A stretch of DNA of 64,000 bases from Fundicoccus ignavus (GTDB taxonomy: Bacteria > Bacillota > Bacilli > Lactobacillales > Aerococcaceae). Shown here in pieces: positions 1-8,690 of this stretch. Numbering within the stretch: position 1 is the stretch's first letter; each line of letters starts with the position of its first letter. Position numbers and translations under genes: made by a program. The DNA is taken from contig NZ_WJQT01000013.1 of assembly GCF_009659375.1 (NCBI RefSeq), positions 19,928-83,927 on the forward strand, read 5' to 3'. Below the pieces are notes generated by a model, which made no database searches, was not told the DNA's origin, and saw only the letters and a list, made by a program, of their open reading frames with translations.

Positions 1-1070
1 ATCTCTTGCCAGTCTGGATTCGTTGAGTAACGCGTAAACTCTTCATATTCTAAAGAAGTTGGCGAATATGAGTTAAAATCAATAACATGTGCAATCTCAT
101 GATAAATTAAACCCTTTTGATCCGGTTCAATATCATCACCGAAATAAATGACACCAGTTGGCATCGCATAAGCATCAATGAAAGAGTCTTCCATAACATA
201 AGTTACTTCATATTTGGGTACAAAGTAAAAGTTAGATAAACGTCTTTGAATAGCTTCTGGCAATGTTGCGATCACTTCTTCTACCGATACAATCAATTCA
301 TCTGCCGTGGTTTCATCATACAAATCTTCTGATTTATAATAGTTAAACGCCGGCGTTTCTGAATACATGTTATTATAGCGTTGCATCAAAGCGTCATGAC
401 CCACTCGCATTTCTTCAATAATTTCAGTCGCTGAATAATGGTAAGGATCATCTTCGCCTAAAGTTTCATACACAGCTTCGGCACGCATCATTGCTGCTTT
501 AGCATCTGCAATCATCTGTGGCGCAAACTGTCCTTGCAATTCATAGAGATGATCAATGTCATCCGCAAATGGCCAAACAAAATCATTGCTGACTTTATGC
601 AACAATTCTTCTTTGTGAGCATTCAAGAAAGCTAAGACATCATAATAATCAGAAATCTTTTCTGTAAAGTTAATTGAATGCAACATTTCCAAATCGCCAT
701 TATCATAAACGAGGTAATACATTGGCCAAGCTGAATAATCTCGATACGTCGTAGGATTCGTAAAGTTATGATAATAAACTTCTTCACGCCCCGGTGATTC
801 AATAAATAACAATTTATCACTGTATAGAGTGGACTCGTCCACCACAATTCGATCCGCTGGCAATTCCGCTTCGACAATATCAAACGAAACTGTTGGGTAC
901 ATTGTACTTTCGGTGTCAATGGCTTCTCCATGAACTAAAAACTCTGCAACTTCATTAGTAGCTGGAATTTCCTGAGCAAAAATCGGTTGAGCTGTCGCTA
1001 AATAAAGCGGTACAACTAAATATAAAGCTAAGGCAACATTAATCAATCGTTGTTTGAAAGTAGTCATCAT
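1..1070 (-). CDS. Secreted HExxH zinc metallopeptidase-like protein, partial
   Basis: The frame is open from an ATG at 1068-1070 to the window edge, so the C-terminus is missing; at least 356 residues are visible. GGAGAG sits upstream of the ATG. Residues 1-32 form a signal peptide with a likely signal peptidase I site IFA|QE. Near residue 324 lies HEIAHVIDF, an HExxH zinc-binding motif preceded by GLIY, in a context typical of small neutral metallopeptidases. The third zinc ligand would lie beyond the edge. The preceding 300 residues are mostly hydrophilic and I do not recognise their family. Expected location is outside the cell or in the wall. Peptidase activity is inferred only from the motif and secretion signal. 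Confidence 0.7.
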   Translation of the reverse strand, partial: MMTTFKQRLINVALALYLVVPLYLATAQPIFAQEIPATNEVAEFLVHGEAIDTESTMYPTVSFDIVEAELPADRIVVDESTLYSDKLLFIESPGREEVYYHNFTNPTTYRDYSAWPMYYLVYDNGDLEMLHSINFTEKISDYYDVLAFLNAHKEELLHKVSNDFVWPFADDIDHLYELQGQFAPQMIADAKAAMMRAEAVYETLGEDDPYHYSATEIIEEMRVGHDALMQRYNNMYSETPAFNYYKSEDLYDETTADELIVSVEEVIATLPEAIQRRLSNFYFVPKYEVTYVMEDSFIDAYAMPTGVIYFGDDIEPDQKGLIYHEIAHVIDFNSYSPTSLEYEEFTRYSTNPDWQE

Positions 1071-1231
1071 CTTTATTCCCCTCTCCTAATACAAATTATT
1101 TTCTCAAATTTATCCTAACACATTCTTTTTCTACAAGCGAACAAAACCCCCCTAGTTAGAATACTCTAGAAAAAAGCGACAGTATTTTGAGAAATATTTT
1201 GAAAAAATGTCTCGATTTCAGATATTCCCTC

Positions 1232-1260
1232 TTCACATTTATGTCGTTATAAGATATACT
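1232..1260 (+). promoter_or_regulatory. Promoter of the FMN reductase gene
   Basis: TTCACA at 1232-1237 and TATACT at 1255-1260 are separated by exactly 17 bp, a good sigma-A type promoter ahead of the gene starting at 1317. Confidence 0.6.
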
Positions 1261-1269
1261 TGAATGTGC

Positions 1270-1287
1270 TGAACGATTAGTCGTTCA
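1270..1287. promoter_or_regulatory. Palindromic operator overlapping the start of transcription
   Basis: TGAACGA-TTAG-TCGTTCA is a perfect inverted repeat with 7-bp arms and a 4-bp centre, starting 10 bp after the -10 box. Its position suggests a repressor site for the downstream flavin reductase. The regulator is not identifiable here; a TetR-like dimer would suit the geometry. Confidence 0.45.
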
Positions 1288-1316
1288 ATATATTGTTAAT
1301 TACAGGGGGATTTACT

Positions 1317-1898
1317 ATGTTAAAAATCGGTATTATTACAGGTAGTATTCGTGACGTTCGTGTGAACTTAGCAGTCGCAGAATACTTCAAAGCTATTGCA
1401 GACAGCAAAAACTTAGAAAATGTTTCATTTGAAATTGTTGATATTAAAGACTATCAATTACCAATCTTCAATGAAGCTTTACCACCAGCAATGGCTAATA
1501 AGCAATACAATAATGCAGACGTTCAAAAATGGTCTGATAAAATTGATGGTTTAGATGGTTACATCTTCATCACACCTGAATATAATAAATCAATCACTTC
1601 AGCATTGAAAAACAACCTAGACTACATCGGACCAGAATTTGCTCACAAATCTGCTGGTATCGTAGGTTACGGTTCTACTTTAGGGATTGCTGCCATCAAT
1701 TCATTACGTGGCATTCTAGCAAACTTCAAATTAGCTGATGTTACACCTCATGGTGCTTTCAACTTATTTACAGACTTTGTAGATATGAAAGAATTCACAC
1801 CATCTGAAGTACACACACCAACAATCAACGCTGTTATCGATGATGTTGTTGCTTGGGGTTGGGGCATGAAAGCTGTCCGCGAAAACCACTTAAACTAA
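1317..1898 (+). CDS. NADPH-dependent FMN reductase family protein
   Basis: The 193-residue product has the flavodoxin-like fold of the NADPH-dependent FMN reductase family. GSIR near residue 9 binds the FMN phosphate, and TPEYNKSITSALKNNLDY follows the central strand as in family members; a glycine-rich GYGSTLG loop comes next. The start is placed at 1317 because ACAGGGGG lies 8 bp upstream; an in-frame ATG at 1293 has no binding site. Such enzymes reduce FMN, quinones or azo compounds in the cytoplasm with NAD(P)H. The gene stands alone between its own promoter with operator and a terminator, so it is probably an inducible single-gene unit. The physiological substrate cannot be told. Confidence 0.85.
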   Translation: MLKIGIITGSIRDVRVNLAVAEYFKAIADSKNLENVSFEIVDIKDYQLPIFNEALPPAMANKQYNNADVQKWSDKIDGLDGYIFITPEYNKSITSALKNNLDYIGPEFAHKSAGIVGYGSTLGIAAINSLRGILANFKLADVTPHGAFNLFTDFVDMKEFTPSEVHTPTINAVIDDVVAWGWGMKAVRENHLN

Positions 1899-1916
1899 GC
1901 TTTATAATCACAATGC

Positions 1917-1947
1917 AAAGCCTCCTGAAAGTTCAGGAGGCTTTTTT
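1917..1947 (+). terminator. Rho-independent terminator of the FMN reductase gene
   Basis: AAAGCCTCCTGAA and TTCAGGAGGCTTTTTT pair almost perfectly and end in a T run. Confidence 0.9.
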
Positions 1948-2017
1948 ATTATGTTTGCGAAAACATAAACAAAAGCGCACTGAACAAATACCAGTGCACC
2001 CTATCTATTATTACTAT

Positions 2018-2848
2018 TTAAATGTCGCTAAATGTTTCCGGATGCTGATCAAATAAGCGTCCATCTTTACGCGATAAGACACTCATTGAATCCATATCGT
2101 CACGACTTAATGTAAAATCAAAGATATTTAAGTTATCTTGTTGACGCACACTATGACGAGATTTCGGAAGGGGTAACGCACCAAGTTGGAACAACCAACG
2201 CAAGACAATTTGTCCCGATGATTTAGCATATTTGCTAGCAAGTGCTGCAATAACGGCTTCTTCTAGCACGCCCTCTCCCGCACCTAGTGGACTCCACGCT
2301 TGAGTAATAATGCCTTTTTCTTTATGGAATTGTCGAGTCACAGGTTGATGGAAATAGGGATGCATTTCGATTTGATTTACCACAGGTAGAACACCCGTCT
2401 CGGCTTCTAAACGTTCAATATGTTTTGGCAGGAAATTGCAGACACCTATCGAGCGCACTAAACCAGTTTGACGTGCGGTAATTAATGCTTTCCATGCATC
2501 AATATAACAATCTTCTTTCGGATTTGGCCAATGAATTAAATAAACATCGATATAATCCACACCCAACCGCATAATCGATTCTTCAATTGTGCGCAAAGCC
2601 TTCCCATAAGAATGATCGCGACCAGGTAGTTTCGATTGAATCGTCACCTGATCTCTCGCTACACTACTGTTGCGAATTGCCTGACCTACCGTCCCCTCAT
2701 TCTCATAAGCATAAGCCGTGTCAAGCAAACGATACCCATTCGATAACGCCTGTTCAATCCGACGCATATCCTCAATACCACGTAAGCCCGCTGTCCCAAA
2801 TCCAACCGCCGGCATTTGATAACCATCTAACAAAGTATGTTGATACAT
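2018..2848 (-). CDS. Aldo/keto reductase
   Basis: The 276-residue product is a TIM-barrel aldo/keto reductase. The catalytic tetrad is visible: Asp43 and Tyr48 (LLDTAYAYENE), Lys73 (IQSKLPG) and His106 (YLIHWPNP). These enzymes reduce aldehydes or ketones with NADPH in the cytoplasm; the closest class is the bacterial 2,5-diketo-gluconate/methylglyoxal reductase type. The start was chosen at 2848 because AAAGGAGG lies 7 bp upstream, while the earlier in-frame Met at 2869 has none. An extended -10 element at 2870-2875 serves it, divergent from the amylase gene. Two other members of the family lie at 26395-27204 and 36458-37279. The substrate is not predictable. Confidence 0.9.
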   Translation of the reverse strand: MYQHTLLDGYQMPAVGFGTAGLRGIEDMRRIEQALSNGYRLLDTAYAYENEGTVGQAIRNSSVARDQVTIQSKLPGRDHSYGKALRTIEESIMRLGVDYIDVYLIHWPNPKEDCYIDAWKALITARQTGLVRSIGVCNFLPKHIERLEAETGVLPVVNQIEMHPYFHQPVTRQFHKEKGIITQAWSPLGAGEGVLEEAVIAALASKYAKSSGQIVLRWLFQLGALPLPKSRHSVRQQDNLNIFDFTLSRDDMDSMSVLSRKDGRLFDQHPETFSDI

Positions 2849-2869
2849 GTAAACGCCTCCTTTGATCAT

Positions 2870-2875
2870 ATTATA
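2870..2875 (-). promoter_or_regulatory. Extended -10 element for the aldo/keto reductase
   Basis: Read on the minus strand, TGTTATAAT is an extended -10 sequence just upstream of the ribosome binding site. No convincing -35 is present, as expected for an extended -10 promoter. Confidence 0.45.
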
Positions 2876-2893
2876 ACATGTTTTAAGGCACTA

Positions 2894-2942
2894 TTTGCTA
2901 TCGAAAGGCTTAAAGGCTATACTATTTGTAATCACTTACAAA
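2894..2942 (+). promoter_or_regulatory. Amylase promoter with overlapping palindromic operator
   Basis: TTTGCT at 2894-2899 and TATACT at 2918-2923 are 18 bp apart. Immediately after the -10 lies TTTGTAA-TCAC-TTACAAA (2925-2942), a perfect 7-bp inverted repeat that would cover the transcription start. A sugar-responsive repressor (GntR or LacI type) is a reasonable guess but none is encoded next to it. Confidence 0.5.
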
Positions 2943-2956
2943 CTAGGAGGAACTAG

Positions 2957-4813
2957 ATGTTTGATAAAAAAATTCTGTCCAAAATAGGACTCGCCATCGC
3001 CTTAGTCACTTCACCAGTTTTACAGGCTGTGCCCGTTGCTGCGCAAGTCACTGAAACAAGCGTTGAATCGTTGCCTAACCAACATTTTATTATCGACGTT
3101 TCAGAATTGGAGCAAACTGACATCGGCAAAATAGTCATCGATGCTTCGGCTATCGGCGGACAAGCAGCCCTCGAAATACCACTTGAATTAAAACGCATTT
3201 CGCTTTCCGCTCCTGATTGTGTCGATGCAGGTACTTACGTTTTACCCGTAACGGCCACCAATAACGATGGTGAAATAGTTGAAACGCTAGACTATCCTGT
3301 AACGATTAAAGCTTTGACAAATGACGGAGAATCACACCGTGATTGGGATGAAGAAATAATTTACTTCCTATTAACCGACCGCTTTTATGATGGAAATTCG
3401 GACAATAATAATCCATATGATCTTGACTATGCGGGCGCTGACAATCCCCGCGGTGTCTACCAAGGGGGCGATTTTGCTGGAATCACCGAAAAATTGGCCT
3501 ACCTATCCGATTTAGGAATAACAACCATTTGGATATCGCCGATCGTCGCCAATATTCAATACGATGTTTCGGCTGGTAGCCAAGACGGCGCTTTTTACGG
3601 TTATCATGGTTACTGGGCGCAAAACTTTGAAGAGCTTAACCCGCACTTCGGAACTTTGGAAGAGTTCCATACATTGATTGACCAAGCAGCCAGCTATAAC
3701 ATGAACATTATGGTAGATGTGGTCTTAAATCATACAGGGTATGGCCTGCATCCTCTAGATGGAGCACGAGAAAATTCGCCGGCTGGTTATCCAACCGATG
3801 AAGACCGCGCAGTGTTTGAAGACATGCTTAGACTCGAAACCGGCCGCGATGCACTGACAGAATCTTTATCAGGCTTACCAGATTTTATAACAGAAGACCC
3901 AGCGGTTCGTGAACAAATTGTGGCTTGGCAAACTGCTTGGCTCGATCTAGCAACGACTCCAAATGGAAATTCAATCGCCAGTTTTAGAGTCGATACCGCC
4001 ATTCATGTGGACCCTGTAACCCTTCAACATTTTCGCAACGAACTGACGACGATCAATCCAGACTTTAAATTGATTGCTGAAGCTTGGGGTGCTGATCCGA
4101 TTAATCACAAGAATTTCTTGAACAGTGGCAAAATGGATTCTGTACTAGATTTCAAATTCAAGGAAACAGCCCGCAACTTTATTAATGGTAACTTAGTCGG
4201 CGCTAACGAGGCCTTAATCAAACGCAATGAAGCATTGGAAAGTAATGCGACCGCTGGACAATTTTTAAGTAGCCATGACGAAACCGGCTTCTTATACATG
4301 CTAAATAATCATCTAGGGAAATATAAACTAGCAGTGGCTTTACAACTAACCGCAAAGGGGCAACCGGTGATTTATTATGGAGAAGAGCTCGGTCAAACCG
4401 GTGCTAATAACTGGCCCGTCTATGACAACCGCTATGACTTGGCTTGGGAAGAAACTGAGACGGAGAATCACGATATCTTCAATCATTATCAAACCTTGTT
4501 GGATTTTCGTCACAATTATTCAGAAATTTTAGCTAAAGGTAACCGTCAATTAATTAGCGGAAGCAACGAGGATGGTTATATTTTGGTAGAGAGAGCATTT
4601 CAAGATGAGGCGGTCTACTTGTTATTTAGTAATCGCGAAGAAGCTTTTGAAATCGAACTCGCTGTCACAGAAGCAGATGCCATCGCCTTCAACCACTACA
4701 ACGGTGAACAATTTCAGGCGGATGGGAAGCGATTAATCATACCGGCCACCTTATTAGAAGAGGGTGGAACAGCCCTTCTAACCCTCGACCGCGGACAATT
4801 TTCAGTAGAATAA
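2957..4813 (+). CDS. Secreted alpha-amylase family (GH13) glycosidase
   Basis: The 618-residue product carries a signal peptide (residues 1-29, VAA|Q), an N-terminal beta-rich domain of about 95 residues, then a GH13 barrel starting at DRFYDGNSDNNN (141-152, calcium-type loop). The catalytic machinery is complete: DVVLNH (254-259), nucleophile Asp346 in FRVDTAIH, acid/base Glu375 in IAEAWG, and Asp441 in SSHDE. A C-terminal all-beta domain follows after about residue 530. It should hydrolyse alpha-1,4-glucans outside the cell. AGGAGGAACTAG precedes the ATG. There is no cell wall anchor, so release into the medium is likely. No maltodextrin importer is adjacent. Exact specificity (alpha-amylase, neopullulanase-like) is uncertain. 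Confidence 0.9.
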   Translation: MFDKKILSKIGLAIALVTSPVLQAVPVAAQVTETSVESLPNQHFIIDVSELEQTDIGKIVIDASAIGGQAALEIPLELKRISLSAPDCVDAGTYVLPVTATNNDGEIVETLDYPVTIKALTNDGESHRDWDEEIIYFLLTDRFYDGNSDNNNPYDLDYAGADNPRGVYQGGDFAGITEKLAYLSDLGITTIWISPIVANIQYDVSAGSQDGAFYGYHGYWAQNFEELNPHFGTLEEFHTLIDQAASYNMNIMVDVVLNHTGYGLHPLDGARENSPAGYPTDEDRAVFEDMLRLETGRDALTESLSGLPDFITEDPAVREQIVAWQTAWLDLATTPNGNSIASFRVDTAIHVDPVTLQHFRNELTTINPDFKLIAEAWGADPINHKNFLNSGKMDSVLDFKFKETARNFINGNLVGANEALIKRNEALESNATAGQFLSSHDETGFLYMLNNHLGKYKLAVALQLTAKGQPVIYYGEELGQTGANNWPVYDNRYDLAWEETETENHDIFNHYQTLLDFRHNYSEILAKGNRQLISGSNEDGYILVERAFQDEAVYLLFSNREEAFEIELAVTEADAIAFNHYNGEQFQADGKRLIIPATLLEEGGTALLTLDRGQFSVE

Positions 4814-4822
4814 TTTAGACAA

Positions 4823-5100
4823 CCAAGGATTAGTCCAAGGCCTTTTAATTCCGTTTAGCAATTTAAATTTTATAATCAAGTGTGATTTTTTTGAAATTTT
4901 GAGCGAAGCTCAGTGACTTGTTTTCCAAAGCGGTACAAAGGGCAATCCTTCGTTATTAATAAAATAGCTTGCTCTGACTATGAGCAAAGCGAAGTAGACA
5001 GAGCCTAGCCGATTGAGCTATAAAGGCACGAACTTCAGTGAGGTTTTGAAAGCGACCTCCGCATTGGAAAACAATCGGCTGAGCGAAGTACAAAGCTTGG
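4823..5100 (+). repeat. Branched intergenic repeat, copy A
   Basis: Leader with a CCAAGG-type hairpin (about 4823-4900), then the branched part (4901-5095). Paired arms seen: TTGTTTTCCA with TGGAAAACAA as outer stem and GCTCTG with CAGAGC as an inner stem. The CAATCGGC/GCCGATTG stem is damaged on the left side here. Lies in the convergent space between the amylase gene and aroD, in tandem with copy B. Confidence 0.75.
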
Positions 5101-5400
5101 TAAATCAACATAAAACTAAGAAAACCTCGGACAAGTCCAAGGATTTTAAATTCTGTTTAGCAGTATAATTTGATTATATCGTTTTACTTTTGTTGGAATA
5201 TTTAACGTAGATCAGCTAATTGTTTTCCATAGCGGTACAAAGGGCAATCGGCGTAGCTTGGTGGGACTTTGAGCAAAGCGAATTAGACACACCCTAGCCG
5301 ATTGAGCTGGAAAAGCACGAACGTCAGTGAGGCTTTGAAAGCGACCTCCGCATTGGAAAACAATTAGCTGAACGTAGTATAAAGCTTGGTAAATCAACAT
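5101..5400 (+). repeat. Branched intergenic repeat, copy B
   Basis: The leader (5101-5205) carries a terminator-like CCTCGG hairpin and a conserved stretch ending in GTTGGAATATTTAACGTAG. The branched part has an 18-bp perfect outer stem, TCAGCTAATTGTTTTCCA (5212-5229) with its complement at 5354-5371. Inside are CAATCGGC/GCCGATTG and GGTGGG/CACACC (one mismatch). The conserved unpaired core reads AGCGGTACAAAGGG, CCTAGCC and GGCTTTGAAAGCGACC. Confidence 0.85.
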
Positions 5401-5448
5401 AAAACTTATAAAACCTTATATTATTATAAAACCTTATATTATAAATAA

Positions 5449-5492
5449 ACCCGCACAAGCAACGTGAGATACGTCAACTTGTGCGGGCTTTT
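5449..5492 (-). terminator. Terminator of aroD
   Basis: CCCGCACAAG pairs with CTTGTGCGGG around a 23-nt loop; on the minus strand it is followed by TTTATTT. Confidence 0.75.
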
Positions 5493-5505
5493 ATCATGCG
5501 AATAA

Positions 5506-6261
5506 TTAATGAGATAATTTCAATAAGTTCTGAAGTTCTTCAACTTTTCCCAGAGGCAATTGGCCGGGCGCTGAATCACTTTCTAAGCTAGCGAATGTCG
5601 CTGCAGATCCGAATAGTTCACCCGTGAAACGCGATACTTGCCCCAGTTCACCCATAGCGATACAAATAACTGGGATATCTAATTCTGTTTTCAATTTTAC
5701 ACTGGCAGACAGGAGTGTTAAGACATCTTCAGCGTCTTGCGGCATTGTCGCTATTTTGGCAATGTTGGCGCCTTTATTAGCCATTGCATGCAAGCTTTGG
5801 ATAATTTGGTTTTTCTTAGGCGTCTTCTCAAAATGATGCTCACTCATAATTACTTGTACATTATTCAAGTAAGCAATGTTCTTCAAACCTAAGACAATAT
5901 AATCTGGTAAGTTCAATTCTAAATCAATCAAATCGGCACTACCATTTAAAAGAATATCACGGTATAAAATGTAGTACTCTTCCACCGCTAATTCTGTAGC
6001 ACCACCTTCTGCTTTAGTGCGAAACGTTATCAACAAAGGTTTCTGCAACAAATCTTTCACTTGATGAGATAATGTCGCTACCAAACCTTGTTGCTTAACT
6101 CCTTCAAAATGATCGATCCGCCACTCAACAATATCGCAAGTGGATTTACGTGCCTGATGTGCTTCTAACAAAATATGTTCTTGCGTTTGACCAGTTATGG
6201 GCACAATAATTTTAGGCCGCCCTTCCCCTATCATCACGTTTTCAACTTTAACCTTTTCCAT
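5506..6261 (-). CDS. aroD: Type I 3-dehydroquinate dehydratase
   Basis: The 251-residue product matches class I dehydroquinases, which convert 3-dehydroquinate to 3-dehydroshikimate in the shikimate pathway through a Schiff base. The expected residues are present: VEWRID (45-50), RTKAEGG (81-87), the general base His in SEHHFEKTP (142/143), Schiff-base Lys169 in ANIAKIATMP, and Arg211 in VSRFTGELFGSA. The start at 6261 has GGGAGG upstream. No other shikimate gene is nearby; the downstream side is a terminator and the upstream neighbour is apbE, 41 bp away on the same strand, which may share its transcript. Confidence 0.95.
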   Translation of the reverse strand: MEKVKVENVMIGEGRPKIIVPITGQTQEHILLEAHQARKSTCDIVEWRIDHFEGVKQQGLVATLSHQVKDLLQKPLLITFRTKAEGGATELAVEEYYILYRDILLNGSADLIDLELNLPDYIVLGLKNIAYLNNVQVIMSEHHFEKTPKKNQIIQSLHAMANKGANIAKIATMPQDAEDVLTLLSASVKLKTELDIPVICIAMGELGQVSRFTGELFGSAATFASLESDSAPGQLPLGKVEELQNLLKLSH

Positions 6262-6302
6262 AAAACCAAACCTCCCTACTAATAGCCACTACTCGTTATT
6301 TT

Positions 6303-7259
6303 TCAACCTAACATTTCAAAATCTTGACATAAAATAAGCTTATCCTGTAAACCTTCAGACACAATGACTTGACCCTCTTTTGTGACAATCATACCTTCAA
6401 TGCTCTCCTCTTGATTCATCCATCTTAGTGCTTTCTCAGCAGGTAAACCAAACAAGACAGTGGACCAAATCTCACCATCTAAGGCTTGCTCACTCACAAT
6501 CACAATACCAGCAATTCGACTATCAACTGGATAACCCGTTCGCGTATCAAAGATATGATGGTAATACTTATCGCCTACTTTTAGCTTTCTTTCATTGATA
6601 GAAGAAATAACCACCGACTGATCACTTATCTTTAAATGCGCCAACACCTGACCATCATACCGCAAGGGATTCGGAATCTCGACTGCCCAAAAGCCATCTA
6701 AGCTATCATTCGCTTGTCCTATAGTTACCGTCGTTGTCCCCAAGCTAATTAACCCCGAATGAACACCTTTCTCGGTGAAAAACTGCTTTAAACGATCTGC
6801 AAAATATCCCTTAGCAATCGCTCCCAAATCCAATTCCATTCCAGTCTTCTTTAAGAAAACCGACCGCTGTTCATCATTCAACTCGATATCTTGAGGATGA
6901 ATCAAAGCCAATTTTTCTTGAATTTGTGCTTTGTCCGGTAATTGTGCATCACTAAAGCCAATATGCCATAATTTCGTAATCGCCCCAACCGCAATATTAA
7001 AGACACCATTAGTCGCCAACGCAATGGAAACACCATTCTTAATCAAATCATACAAATCGTTCGAAACGGTTACCGGAGACCGACCTGCAGCCGCGTTAAT
7101 GGTCATCAGTTCCGAATTCTCAAAGTTAGCACTATAGCGACGTTCATAATCACGCAATAACGCCTCAGCTTCTTGGAAAATCTGAGTGGCATCCGGGTGA
7201 TCAATCGATAATTCAATGTCATTCCCCATTAAAGGAAAGCCATGTAAAAACTCTGCCAA
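6303..7259 (-). CDS. apbE: FAD:protein FMN transferase (ApbE family)
   Basis: ApbE enzymes attach FMN from FAD to a Thr or Ser of target proteins, using Mg2+. The 318-residue product shows the family signatures MGNDIELSI (11-19), DLGAIAKGY (144-152) and HHIFDTRTGYPV (234-245), plus DGEIWSTVLFGL near 261. It starts with TTG: GAGGAGTTTAA stands directly before TTG-GCA-GAG and no ATG fits. Unlike many homologues it has no signal peptide or lipobox, so it should work in the cytoplasm, perhaps on a fumarate-reductase-like or Rnf-type flavoprotein encoded elsewhere. No target protein lies nearby. Confidence 0.9.
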   Translation of the reverse strand: MAEFLHGFPLMGNDIELSIDHPDATQIFQEAEALLRDYERRYSANFENSELMTINAAAGRSPVTVSNDLYDLIKNGVSIALATNGVFNIAVGAITKLWHIGFSDAQLPDKAQIQEKLALIHPQDIELNDEQRSVFLKKTGMELDLGAIAKGYFADRLKQFFTEKGVHSGLISLGTTTVTIGQANDSLDGFWAVEIPNPLRYDGQVLAHLKISDQSVVISSINERKLKVGDKYYHHIFDTRTGYPVDSRIAGIVIVSEQALDGEIWSTVLFGLPAEKALRWMNQEESIEGMIVTKEGQVIVSEGLQDKLILCQDFEMLG

Positions 7260-7414
7260 TTAAACTCCTCCTCACATAAAAATGCAACCACTAGAGTGAT
7301 CGCTTTCATCTATTTTAATTCTAATACAATTCTAACTAAATGCAATTATAATCTTTTGTACACACAACTTTTTTCAAAATATGATTCAAAATACTCGGCT
7401 TATAAGCGTTTACG

Positions 7415-7700
7415 GTAAAAAAACCTCGTACTTTGTCCGAGGCCTTAAAATTCCGTTTAGCAGTCTTGACTTGATAATACATCGTCACTTTTGTTGGAAT
7501 ACTTATCGTAACTCAGCGACTTGTTTTCCAAAGCGGTATCAAGGGCAATCCATCGCTACTAATAGAATCGCTTGCTATGACTTTGAGCGAAGCGAAGTAG
7601 ACAGAGCCTAGCCGATTGAGCTGGAAAAGCCCTCACAAACGTGAGGCTTTGAAAGCGACTACCGCCTTGGATAAATAATAAGCAAGCGATGCACAAAGCT
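7415..7700 (+). repeat. Branched intergenic repeat, copy C
   Basis: Leader with CCTCG/CGAGG hairpin (about 7423-7443), conserved TTGTTGGAATACTT stretch, then the branched part from 7510. The outer stem TTGTTTTCCAAAGCGGT is largely matched by ACCGCCTTGGATAA. The terminal hairpin is CCTCAC-AAAC-GTGAGG, which replaces the CAC/GTG helix of other copies. Located downstream of metQ. Confidence 0.75.
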
Positions 7701-7742
7701 TCTCAACTCAACCTAAACTACTAAATTTCTATACCATAAAAT

Positions 7743-7769
7743 AAAAAGCCTCCCAATTTTGGGAGACTC
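7743..7769 (-). terminator. Terminator of the metNIQ operon
   Basis: On the minus strand GTCTCCC-AAAATT-GGGAGGC is followed by TTTTTATTTT. Confidence 0.85.
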
Positions 7770-7780
7770 TCACGATTCAA

Positions 7781-8650
7781 TTATTCAGCATCTTCTTCTG
7801 ATTCATTAGCATCTTCTTTTTCTTTAGAATCATCCTCTGAATCTAAGTCAAACGCTGGTTCTAAATGACCATTCTCAGCAAGCTCTTCTAAGAAAGCATG
7901 AACTTCTGGTGAAGCAAAAGCAGCTTTCAATGCTTCAGCAGCTTCTGAATCTAAATTACCTTCACGGATAATAACTTGCAAAGCATAGGTAAATTCTTCG
8001 TCATCTTCTAATAAGACAGCATCAGCTGGTGTTAAACCGATTGACGCAATGTAAGTTGGGTAGTTAAAGACTAAAGCTACACCATCTTCGTACGCACCCG
8101 TTAAGTTTAATAAATCAACATGTGTAAATTCTAAATTATGTGGATTTTCAGTAATACTATCAACAGTTGGGAAAAGCCCCGCTTCTTCGTCTAATTCAAT
8201 TAAATCGTAACTCTCTAGAATGAATAAAGCACGTGCTTCGTTCGTAATATCTGAAGGAATTGCTACCTCAGCACCATCTTCTAACTCATCAATTGAATCA
8301 TAAACTGGCGAGTAGAAACCTAAAATAGCGTTATAAATTGGTTGAATTGCAACTAAATCTCCATCACGTTCTTGGTTGAAAATTTCCATAAATGGCTCAT
8401 GTTGTGCGAAGTTAGCAAACACTTCATCATTCAGTAAAGCCTCATTGTATTGGATGTTATCAGATACCTCGACTAATTCAATCGAATAAGGTTCTGCGAT
8501 AACCTCCGCAGCAATTTCCACAATATCTGTCATTGGCGGTAAATGGGAAGCTACCTTTAAAACATTCTCTTCTTGAGCGGTTACAACACTACTTAAACTA
8601 GCACCAAACACTAAAGCTGCGACACTTGCGACTAAACCTTTTTTAAACAT
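7781..8650 (-). CDS. metQ: MetQ/NlpA-type substrate-binding protein without lipobox
   Basis: The 289-residue product belongs to the NlpA/MetQ family of methionine (or related amino acid) binding proteins: LKVASHLPPMTDIVEIAAE at the mature N-terminus and QHEPFMEIFNQE are family features. It is the third gene of metN-metI-metQ. Family members in Gram-positive bacteria are lipoproteins, but here the signal peptide (1-25, SVVTA|QEEN) lacks any cysteine, so it would be cut by signal peptidase I and lack a lipid anchor. The C-terminus is a highly acidic low-complexity tail (about 25 residues of D, E, S, K). How it stays near the permease is unknown. Confidence 0.8.
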   Translation of the reverse strand: MFKKGLVASVAALVFGASLSSVVTAQEENVLKVASHLPPMTDIVEIAAEVIAEPYSIELVEVSDNIQYNEALLNDEVFANFAQHEPFMEIFNQERDGDLVAIQPIYNAILGFYSPVYDSIDELEDGAEVAIPSDITNEARALFILESYDLIELDEEAGLFPTVDSITENPHNLEFTHVDLLNLTGAYEDGVALVFNYPTYIASIGLTPADAVLLEDDEEFTYALQVIIREGNLDSEAAEALKAAFASPEVHAFLEELAENGHLEPAFDLDSEDDSKEKEDANESEEDAE

Positions 8651-8690
8651 TCTACCTAACTCCCTTTTTAATAATATTTTGTACCCTGAA

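Noticed and set aside
5212..5400. 62-codon minus-strand frame (similar ones at 11163 and 42307)
   Set aside because: The same frame recurs because the branched repeat recurs; codons are not conserved where the stems change.
7381..7611. 76-codon plus-strand frame
   Set aside because: It lies wholly in repeat copy C and has no binding site.
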